Source: Priapulus caudatus
Taxonomy: Eukaryota; Priapulida; Priapulimorpha; Priapulimorphida; Priapulidae
DNA: 54,130 nt
Reading direction: 5' to 3'
Assembly (NCBI RefSeq): GCF_000485595.1
Contig: NW_014577642.1
Span: 45,740 to 99,869 of the forward strand
In this document: one piece after another, positions 1 to 10,200 of the stretch
Position numbering within the stretch: the first letter of the stretch is position 1
How the letters are laid out: the number at the start of each line of letters is the position of its first letter
Position numbers and translations under genes: made by a program
Notes under the pieces: model-generated
Told to the model about the DNA's origin: nothing
Databases searched by the model: none
The model's input: only the letters and a program-made list of their open reading frames with translations

Positions 1-777
1 TTTTCATTTAAAAAATAGGAAATAGGTCAGAAACCCATTTCCTATTTGCAACGTCAAATGGGAAAACAAACTAACGGTATGTACCATGATTGATAAACCT
101 CACTCATGGCTGTTACGTGCAGGACAGGGATATATGAGTGAAACATAAACAATATATACAAATGATAACAGCTGGTGCACATCACAAGATCTCGCACGCC
201 GGGTGTAAAAATTGGGTCAAAATCCGGCATAATTTCGAAAGTTCTCGACTTGATTAGAGATTCCTATTCGTAGTTAGTTGTTGCAGAGAAATATCCTCAA
301 CAAATGTAACTGAATTATGCCGGTACAATTAGTTACTTTTTATAGAATAGAACTTTTTTTGAAGCAAAAGCAAACACCATTATTTATTCAAACACCATTT
401 ATCATTAGAAAGAGTGAATTATTTAGAAGAATTTTTGAATATTTTAATAATAATAATAGTGCTGCTAATGGAGAAACAATGTAGTGTTAATGAAAAAAAC
501 AAATGAACAAAAAATCACCAACAAATACAAAATATAAAAATTGAATAAAGTTAAACATTTCAACAGCAAGACCCACGGGACAAGTAGTTTTTGAAACTAC
601 ACAATTTCGTGTAATTATCTACTTTAAACTTAATGAATTTGAAAACGTCTTAATTAAAGATTACGTGTTAGCATATTCTTGTAATGCCATAACTTATGCA
701 TTAGCATGTGCCCGTGTGTACCACCTATTACGGATACAGTTCGGCTAATGGCATATGCCTACATCTGACACACACTC

Positions 778-810
<33 letters not shown>

Positions 811-1720
811 CCTACACGTGTTACTATGGAATTTCACTCACGCTAAAGCACGAATTATAAAGTAACAACACACGTCGCACAGTTATATAGTCAGAAGAGA
901 TCTTTTATAATTAATATAACGTACGAAATCACAACGGATATCTATCGAATAATTAGGCATTGAACATTTATCGTTGGTCTTGCTGCCTCCGCGTTCTGTC
1001 TCCTCTCCCTAGGACGAAGTTCAATCACCTTCGCACGAGTTCCCACTTGGTTCACATCCCCACTGTCACTCCAGTCGCTCCCATGATCTTCTGTAAACGT
1101 TCTCATGTGTTGAACTCACACTCCTGTGGTCACATTGATAATCACGGGTGTTTCACTCAGCTCACTCTACTTTCCCTAGTCAGGATGACAAAGATCCCCA
1201 GAGAGTCATCCATCACATTACGTGCATTTCCGCATGCATTATTAACAGATTATTGATCAGGATTTGCCAAGTAAAATCTCTGCTGCGCCACGGGGCGCTT
1301 TTTTTCGGCCAGCCATTTTAGTTCATTAGCACGTTAATTAATTATGCTGCACCTGACGTTAGCGACTTCTCGATGCGCTCATCGCAGCTGTAAAACATCA
1401 AGGAGATGCTGGCAGGTGACGCTGGCGATCTGAAAATACTTTCTTGCGGGGCTTCCGATTGTTGCTTCGCGATGAATAAAGCATGCGTGCCACGCTCGCT
1501 TTCGTGTTGAGATTTACGACGGGAGAGACTGCGCCACCTTTCAATCGGACAACCACTACACGAAATACGCACATCACCGGTGATCAGAAAATGGTACAGG
1601 CGATAAGGAAAACTTAAGCAGGGAGTGGAGAATAACCCGTGGGGGCAGAGAATGACGACAAATTTACATGAAGAATGATAATTTAATGAGAACTTCCCAC
1701 AAATGAGAAAAACAAACGGT
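1..1720. other. AT-rich intergenic stretch, no gene seen
   Basis: Short open frames on both strands show no recognisable protein motif, and I see no paired splice sites joining them into a longer frame. The only ordered element is a CT microsatellite at 776-813. Confidence 0.5.
776..813. repeat. (CT)n microsatellite
   Basis: An almost pure CT run, interrupted by a few CC steps. Confidence 0.9.
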
Positions 1721-1724
1721 ACGT

Positions 1725-2155
1725 GGAAATAAACGAAACTTACAAGTTACACGTAAACTTATGTGAAAACTTACACGTGTTGAATGACAAAATGTTACAT
1801 GTAGTGAATGACAAAATTTTACATGTATGGCATAATGAAAATCTTAATGAAAACTTACATGTAGGGAATAATGAAAACTTACATGTGGGGAATGATGAAA
1901 AACTTACATGTAGGGAATAATGAAAACTTACATGTGGGGAATGATGAAAAACGTACATGTAGGGAATGATGAAAACTTACAGTTACATGTGGGGAATAAT
2001 GAAAACTTACATGTAGGGAATAATGGAAACTTACATGTGGGGAATGATAAAAAACTTACATGTAGGGAATGACAAAATCTTACATGCAAAGAGCGATGAA
2101 TACTAACACGTGGCAAATAACGAAATCTTACACGTAGGGAATGATGACAACTTAC
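1725..2155. repeat. 24-25 bp minisatellite with an ACATGT core
   Basis: About 17 head-to-tail units built on GGGAATGATGAAAACTTACA followed by TGTA. Units alternate between TGTAGGG and TGTGGGG variants, which suggests a higher-order two-unit period in the middle. Both ends decay into diverged units. Each unit carries the palindrome ACATGT. Open frames through it are artefacts of the repeat. Confidence 0.9.
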
Positions 2156-2159
2156 AAGG

Positions 2160-3060
2160 GAGCCTGCCCGTAGCAGCAGGAGCATAAGCAGCAGCCTTCT
2201 TGACACGCCGGCTGCTCAAACTCTGTGTGTAAGCATGCACTGGCACAGCTAACCACCGTACACGTACGTGCCACGAACGCAGGCAGGCAGGCTGCCATCT
2301 GCTCAGTACCAGAGCTATAAATGCCAGAAACTGGATACACATCGGAGATTATCCGCGCGATCTATCTGTGCTGTGAAGCTGCTGCGGCTCTGCTACACCG
2401 ACTCCTACGGCTTCTTCACGGTGTTGGAAGACACTTGTTTGTTTGGCTCGTACAAGTGGCGCTTGAAATGCAAGCCTATAGCGAGGCCTGCGGTGTTACA
2501 ACGCGGCGCCGCGGGGAAACGTAGATCCGAGAATCATGCACAAACACGCGTCTTGGCATCTCTACAAAAAGTCTCAGTTGCACAAACCTGTGCACGTGTG
2601 AAAAGTCCCGGAAGATCGTGTAATGAAATCTGCCTGCGAGAACTCATGTGGTCTCATAGATGGAAAACTAAAGAATCTCGGGAGCAGCATTGATTTCGTT
2701 CAGGAAGAGAATTACGAATTACCTTACTAGTGTATAAACTAAAAGCTATATCACCTAAATTAAGGCTGCTAGACATTGTTACCATTAGTTATGTATATAG
2801 AACTCTGCAGGAGTGCAACAGACGGCTTTGGCTTCACCATATTGTGGCTTTCACCACAGGTTCTCATTATGAGGATTAATATTCAAATATAAATTTATAA
2901 ATTTACTGGTTTATTGGTTAGAATATAAAGTAATTTCTATTTCATTAATGCTAGCCTTAGAGATATGGATATCACTGTGTGTGTGCAAATTTGTATGTTG
3001 GCTATGTAACAATGCTGGAATAGAAAAGCGTAACGACGTATGAGTTTTACCACTCGGCAA
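2160..3060. other. Unassigned stretch with a 141-codon open frame
   Basis: An ATG-initiated frame runs from 2268 to 2693 on the + strand. Its translation is basic and cysteine-rich and contains no motif I recognise. A TATAAA-like string lies at about 2315. The rest is AT-rich. I do not call a gene here. Confidence 0.3.
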
Positions 3061-3069
3061 CCATATGCA

Positions 3070-3118
3070 TAGTACTATAGCCGCAGGCAACTGTACGCGG
3101 GCTATAGTACTAGAGCTA
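3070..3118. repeat. Short hairpin related to the fold-back at 10 kb
   Basis: AGTACTATAGCC near 3074 pairs imperfectly with GGGCTATAGTACT near 3101. The segment CTGTACGCGGGCTATAGTAC is found again at about 10159-10178 in VPS39 intron 3, so this is a fragment of a dispersed repeat. Confidence 0.6.
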
Positions 3119-3172
3119 TCATAATATGCACTAATCAGATTTGAGCTACTAAAATTAATTTATACGCTGTGG

Positions 3173-3530
3173 CTATATGCCCGGCAGGCGGGCACGGTCT
3201 TCGATTTCCTAAATGCCCGGCAGTTCCTAACCCTAACCCTAGTCCGAGATTCCTCTGACCAATGCCCACACCGACGATTTTGGTGGTTTTGGTGTGGGTT
3301 GAGCCAAAATCGTCGGTGTGGGCATTGGTCAGAGGAATCTCGGACTACCCTAACCCTAACTCTGACCCTAATCCTGACCCTAATTCTAACCCTAACCCTA
3401 ATCCTGACCCTAATCCTAACCCTTGTTTACTTGAGATAACGCTAAAAATTACAAACTGCCGGGCATTTAGGAAATCGAAGACCGTGCCCGGCAGCCGTCA
3501 GATATATGCCGACTGCCGGGCATATAGCCA
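3173..3530. repeat. Nested fold-back element carrying CCCTAA repeats
   Basis: Outer arms of about 45 bp (3173-3222 and 3456-3530) contain the inverted string CGGTCTTCGATTTCCTAAAT. Inside them is a perfect 44 bp inverted repeat, 3240-3283 against 3304-3347, with a 20-base loop. Telomere-like CCCTAA repeats flank that hairpin on both sides (3229-3240 and 3348-3421), with degenerate CCCTGA and TCCTAA units mixed in. No coding capacity is visible. It resembles a fold-back or MITE-like transposon. Confidence 0.85.
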
Positions 3531-4136
3531 CTCTGTATTCCTGTAATTCGTATTCGCTGTGGCACTGTGCTAGTAAAATGCTGTAGGCCTACTGTAAAAT
3601 GCATAACCAAAAAGATTGTCTACTCTGCCCTTACCAACGCACTTCTCGAAATTAGTCACAGAAAGACTTGCATCTCCAGGGGTGGCTGCCGTCGAAAGCC
3701 GTGAAGGTTCTGAGGCTGAACTAAAGACGCATGCTACCAGTACCAAGTTCAAAACTCGAAACCCATGTCGAATCGCCGATGTAAACAAACGCAAGCAGAG
3801 CAGTGCAATGGCTCCACCTACCCGTAAGAAACTCAAGCATTCCCATTTTCACAATCACACAAGCTTGGAAGATGCAGATACTTATTTAATAATAACTTAT
3901 GCATAAGTAAGTCTTATAATGTAGTGAGATTTATATTAGTTATTTAACATGGGCATTTTTAACATGCAAATGCTAAATATCTGCTCAAGTTATGACCCGT
4001 GTAAGAATCTGGCGATGACTAATTTTGCGACATAATAATAATAGAGCATCTAAGTCACCACTGGGAACTTTATGATTTATCAAGTTGTTTGTAAACCTGT
4101 GTAATTAGTTGCATCTGATATTATATATTTTTTATA
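3531..4136 (+). other. Sequence upstream of the VPS39 start codon
   Basis: The 5' leader of VPS39 must start in or before this stretch, but no promoter motif is convincing. The 20 bases before the ATG are a pure A/T tract ending in ATAATGC. An open frame at 3616-3906 gives a basic 96-residue peptide I do not recognise. Confidence 0.35.
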
Positions 4137-4209
4137 ATGCATGATGCTTACGAGGCAGTGGCAATTCTTGAAAAGCTTCCATTGCAGATAGAATCAATTG
4201 CCAGTTATG
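4137..4209 (+). CDS. VPS39: VPS39 coding exon 1
   Basis: Contains the initiator ATG and encodes the conserved N-terminal strand of the CNH propeller (ILEKLPLQIE). It ends TATG|GTAAAT in phase 1. The start was chosen because the MHDA opening is shared with vertebrate VPS39. Confidence 0.95.
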
Positions 4210-7200
4210 GTAAATATTAAATTCATTTGACTATTTTGAAGTAGGCTCTACTGACACTCTGACGCTCATAGGGTCGGTTCAAGGATAGACTCGAGTCATA
4301 GAGAACATGGGTCCCAATAAAACCAATGTCATTTACATCAATATAAATATAATATTATATCAATATAATAGGTTAGGGTTATTGTTAGGTTAGGGTTAGG
4401 CAGATAGGCACATGGTTTATTGACCATGTTCTCTATCTTGGGCCCAGTCTATGTCCCCCAGGGTACTGCCGGAACTGTACGCGCTGGTCACTATTTGATA
4501 TGGTTAGGGTTGGATTAGGGTTAGGATTGGGTTAGGGTTAGGGAGTAGGCGTAGGCGACTCCCTAGACTCGTTAGTGGAGTAGGCGAGGTACGGTACGGC
4601 ATATTAGAGTAGTACCGGGCTACGTTCCGGTATATCCGGGACGGCGTACCCAGGGTACGTTCCGGCCAGTACCGGGGGACATAGACCCTCTCAGCCCTAT
4701 TGACGGCTTATAGGGTCTATGTCCCCAGGGTACTGCCGGAACGTACCCTGGGTACGGTCCGGTATACCGGACGCGTACCCTGGTCACATTTTGATATGGT
4801 TAGGGTTAGGATTAGGTTAGGGTTAGGGTTTGGTTGGGAGTAGGCGTAGGTGACTCCCTAGACTCGTTAGTGAAGTATAGTGCGAGGTATCGGTGCCCGG
4901 GATATTAGATAGTACCAGGGTACGTTCCGGCAGTACCCCGGTGGACATAGACCCTCTCAGCCCTACTGACTTCCCGCAGTTGCACTTGTAGTTACAATAC
5001 ACCCGTTGACAGTTTAACACTGCGCATGCGCTTAGCCTAAGGTCAAAGGTCGGGAGGAGTTTTCGTCCCAGAAAGCGCGAGTAAAATGCGCGAACAATGG
5101 CGTTAACGTGTAGTGTGAAGGGCTGCTCAAACGGATCGTATTGGCTTAAGAAAGACTTTTAGAGCATGCATTGACCATAATTTAAATGTATCAAGTGTCA
5201 TGTCACTCAGGTCATCCATTATCGGTGCTCTATTCCCTGCTACGTGCACTGTTCTTCGACACAAAGGTGAGCGACCTGCGTATGCAAGGCAGATAAATCA
5301 TCGAGATAAACAATATGGCGGAGTTTACTCGCACATCCGGGCTCTCGCGGAGATGCGAAACTACTGGCGCAGAACATAGGCGCAGAACTGTCAATGGGTG
5401 TATACTCGCTACCACCATGCTAACATTGCTACCAGTACCAATTAAAGTGATTACGTCACCGTAAATAGTAAAAAAAAAAAATCAACTTTTTCTCAACATA
5501 TAAGCAGGGTCTCCAACCATTCCGCATTCTGCGGAATCATTACGATTTCTAGGCTTAATTTCCGCATTCCGCAGCGGCAAGGTTATATTCCTCATTTCAG
5601 TTGCACTGTATAAAATCTGCACTGATTGTTCGCATTGTTCGCTTGGACACATTGTTTTTTTTTCAGCCGGTGCCTGGCACTGGCCACGCGCTGGTGCAGT
5701 AGAGATGCAGCAAGTTTATTAATAGCCATCACTGCGCGAGTCGTTTCTTGGAAATGCACGCTCTGCCATTACCTTAGTTTTGCACCTAATCAGATTAACA
5801 CGTGGGGAGAATGGCGTCCAATTGCCATTGCCATCCAAAAAACCCGACTTTTACAGAAATTCAGGAACGAATATACACAGATGTGGCCTGTACTTGTGAA
5901 GTCAAAACTCAGTGTTAATCATGGCTATTGCATGGTATGCAAGACAGACTTTCAAGTAGGGCACGGAGGAAGGAGGGACTGCCAGAGGGACTGCCAATAT
6001 TTCAAAATTTTCTGGGGGGCATGCCCCCAGACCCCCCTGGCACTGGCATGCCTACGGCACGCGGGCCTGCCTGCGGCAGCCAAGGTTAATTTCGCCCCCC
6101 CCCCTGTCCATCAATTTCATTCCGCATTTGGAGTTCACAGGGTTGGAGACCCTGTATAAGTGATTCTGTTCACTTTTTATGGTTAAATTGCTGCATTATA
6201 CTTCTTATTTTACTATATTGTTTGATGTGAACGTACACTCGTAACTCATACATAGCCCATAGCAAGCAATTAATGTTATGAACACTAATATCTAATCGTC
6301 CAGGTTTTTTGGATTTTTAGCTAGTTGAGAAACAATCTTATCAGGTAAGAATTTGACGATACGTTTAGTTCCTTTAGTTCTTACTTTTAATGTAAAAAAA
6401 TGGCAACAAAAATTTTACAAATTTTACTATAGAAAATTCGTGACGTAGTCACTTTAAGTTCTACGCCTACCTACCTCTTCTCCACCTCGTACTAAGCTGG
6501 AGTAGTCTGAGAAGAGTATAGTAGGCGCAGAAGGATAATGGCCAATGTTTTGTGACAACAGACTAGGTCTTGAAACAAAATTTTCAATGACATTGTCCCA
6601 ACAGGCTGGTGTTGTTACTATGTTAGATTAATTATAGGCACCTACTGCAAGTAATTTTGCATTCTATCGCAATTTGTGTTTGTGTGAGGCCTTTCGTGAA
6701 AGGCCAACTCTAAATATTAAATAACCATAATTGTTAACCACCATTATACAACTTTCTTTTAGAAAACAATTTGTTGGTTGGAACGAAGCAAGGGCATCTC
6801 CTGATGTACTGCATAACACCTCATCAAGGTTAGTTCAGTAAGATCATACAACTAAGTACATGTAAGTAACTTTTACAAGTGGCATTTCGAATCACCTTTT
6901 TAATTGTACTACCGTACTAGTACTAATATTTAAGTTATAATTTCATGCTATTATATACTTCACTGGGAACCTTATACATACATGGTGATATTGAGTGTCG
7001 TAATATCATACAGGGTATTTTAAGAGAGAAATTCACCATTTTCCCCGTTAAGGTTAAAAGAAACGGTACTTTTATCAATTGTGTTATTCGGTAACTGTGA
7101 GGATTAGGGATAGGGTAAGGGTTATGGACTGCGTGTGATGTATGGCTGTAAACGCAGGCATGTATAATCAGCAATCTGTTTATTCCAGGTGATCAAAAGT

Positions 7201-10200
7201 TTGAAGTCCGACTCCTCCGTTCTAACAAACATTTCTCAAAACGTCCGATAATCCAGATGGAGGTTGTTCCCGAACTACAGATCCTTATAAGTCTTTCAGG
7301 TCTGCACCATTCTGCAACTCTAAACTGTATATTTAGACACTGAGATTACTCGTAGCTTTCAATTCCTACTTCTATTAAATTTCTGACAACCATAATATTA
7401 AATCACCCTTATTCTGAATAAAATAGAGGTTAAGGTTAAAATATGTTTCTGCTTTCAATCATTGTATCCCTCAGTAAATAATCTAATAAGAGACCACCAT
7501 ATCTCAGGGGTAGAAATTAACTTTTGAACACGGGAGTCCAACAGGCTCCCTACTCTCAAAAAGAGGGAGTCCGCAGCAAAATGAGGGAGTCCGCAGCAAA
7601 ATGAGGGAGTCCGCAGCAAAATGAGGGAGTCCGCAGTCTGAGGTTCAAAATTAAAGATATTAACAATAACGCATGTGCTTATTTTTAAGATGCATGCGGT
7701 TGCACGTCTGCCAAATTTTCTTTGGATATTAGCTGAAAAAATACGGTAATTCCTTGAGGCCGTGCTCCGGAACGAACTAGTTAGTATGGCAGAATTTTCA
7801 GGAAGTCACACGGACTCCTGCATATGTCAAATCAGGGAGTCCAACAGTAAATCAGGGAGTCCAACAGTAAATCAGGGAGTATTTGACTCCGGACCGTTAA
7901 TTTCGCACCCTGATATCTATAATATGATGTTAAGTGATGCAGCATAAGCAAGTTCTGTTCAGAGTGCAATGCTACTTTGAATCCTTTCCACATACTTTTG
8001 ACATGTGCATGCATAGTCAGGGGTAGAAATTAGTTTGAAAATGTACACGCCCAGGGCCTGTAGGTAAGGGATTTTACAGGCGCGCCAGGCAAATTACAGG
8101 CCCACATCATTCCCTGGATACCGCAGCGTTAAAAAAAAATAAAAGACTGAAATTTGAAATTTTTACAATGGTTTACGTTCGTACGCACAAACAGGCATTT
8201 ATAGGTACGTCTCCATCATCATCATACATGCGCACGCGTTCACACACACCCACACTGATCATTTATTGTGTGGATCATACATTTTGAATGATAAAGCTAA
8301 TGTTTGGGACATATAGGGCAGAGAAAAACAACGCTCCATAGGGTCGGTTAGTTGATTTCATGGCAAGAGCAAATAAAAAAGGTTGAGTAATAATATAATG
8401 TAAACATCTAAGGAACCAGCCAAATCAGGCAAAGATAGGGTTGAGTTTTTCTTGGCAGACATGAAAGTTGAACACACAAACCCCACCTCACCTCACCTCA
8501 CCTCACCTACACTCACATCACCTCACACGCACACACACCCATACACTCACCTCATTTTGAGTTTGTGGCTTGCTGGATACGGCATGGACTGCTTTAGTCA
8601 CAGCTTGCCATGTCTTTTTATTAACTACAGCTGCCAGCAAAACTTGCAAACAGTCCTCTTTCTCTGTCCCACTTCATAAATTATGAAGTCAATTTCTTCT
8701 GCGGAAATATTCCTATTCTTCCGCTTCTTTTACAGTTGCCGTGTATATTTTAAATAACTTTGCTCTCACCACAATCTTTGAGAATGTCTCTATAGGAGAT
8801 GGGTGGCTATTAGGAGACGGTGGCTAGTTCATAAATGCTTGCTTTACAATACCTTACGCGAACCCACGAACTGCAGCAGAGCAACGATATAATAAAGTTC
8901 ATACTTGGACTAGGTGTGTTGTTGTACGTGCTGCTTTGGGATTTTGAAAAGCCAACATTGATTATCGATCTGATATTTAGGTGACATTGTTCTTTTAATG
9001 CCAACATTCTGCCTGATGTGCTAGATGGTGTACAGAATGTTGGGAGACAGGAAGCTATGCAAATGATAAAGCACATCATGGAGAGTTGTTTTACGTAAAC
9101 CACGTTTGGTCATAACGTAGGGAAGCTTTTAATTAGCTCCACCCTGTATAAAATGTATATAGTTTTTCCAAACGTTAAAAACAATATGACACGGTTAAAC
9201 CTGAGTGGTGCGACGAGGCTGTACTGCTGTTTGCATGACTAGTAACAAGAGTAAGATAATAACCCATATACTTTATTGTTTACATCCAAACGTGAAATGT
9301 GCGGGATGTGCGAATTACTCCACAACCTAGCGCACGAGAACAGTGAGCGTGCCGCATGACCCGTGCACGTAAATAAACCCTGGCCAACACAATGCAGGGT
9401 GCGAAATTAACGGGAGTCAAATACTCCCTGATTTACTGTCGGACTCCCTGATTTGACACATGTGAAATGACTCCCTGAAAATTCTGCCATACTAACCAGT
9501 TTGTTCCGGAGCACGGCCTCGCGGAATTACCGTATTTTTTTAGCTAATGTCCAAAGATCATTATCATTATAATGTCCAAAGATCATTTTTCAGCTAATGT
9601 CCAAAGAAAATTTGGCAGACGTGCAACTGCATGAATCTTAAAAATAAGCACATGCGTTATTGTTTATATTTTTAATTTTGAACGTCAGATTGCGGACTCC
9701 CTCATTTTGCTGCGGACTCCCTCTTTTTGAGGGTAGGTCCGTTGGTCTCCCGTGTTCAAAAGTTAATTTCTACCCTTGCAATGTAAGGTTCACTGCCACT
9801 GGCCAAAAGTAAGCTCCACCCACTTCTTATCGATTTTTGGTATTCCAACGCTGCTAGCCTGGATTCAAGAACCTGTGCTAACCTGTGCGTCCGAACATCC
9901 CACGCACGTTTCTTGAATGCCAACTAAAGTTGTGCGTGAGGTGTTCTAAATTTTCCAAGTGCATACGCATTTCTTCTTGAATCCGGCGCTGAGATCACTA
10001 GTGCATGCTGCTAGTTGCATGCTGGGGGTGGATTTTCTACGGGCCCGTCGGGCCTGCTAGTATTAGAAATGCAGGCCCGAGCCTAGTTCTAGTACTATAT
10101 CCCACGTACAGTTGCCTGCATACTGCACTACAGCATACTGAATACTGTATAGTGCAGGAACTGTACGCGGGCTATAGTACTAGAGCTAGCCCGAGCCTTA

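Noticed and set aside
2268-2693. A 141-residue gene upstream of VPS39
   Set aside because: No recognisable motif, no splice or promoter context, and overlapping frames of similar length on both strands.
3229-3421. A chromosome end (telomere)
   Set aside because: The CCCTAA array is short, decayed, interrupted by hairpins and followed by a conserved gene, so it is interstitial.
3616-3906. A 96-residue gene or first exon before VPS39
   Set aside because: Basic low-information peptide with no known motif; it could be part of the 5' leader, but nothing shows translation.
5626-6159. A 177-residue protein-coding gene
   Set aside because: The frame lies inside a transposon remnant. Only a 43-residue finger resembles a transposase; the rest translates terminal and C/G-rich non-coding sequence.
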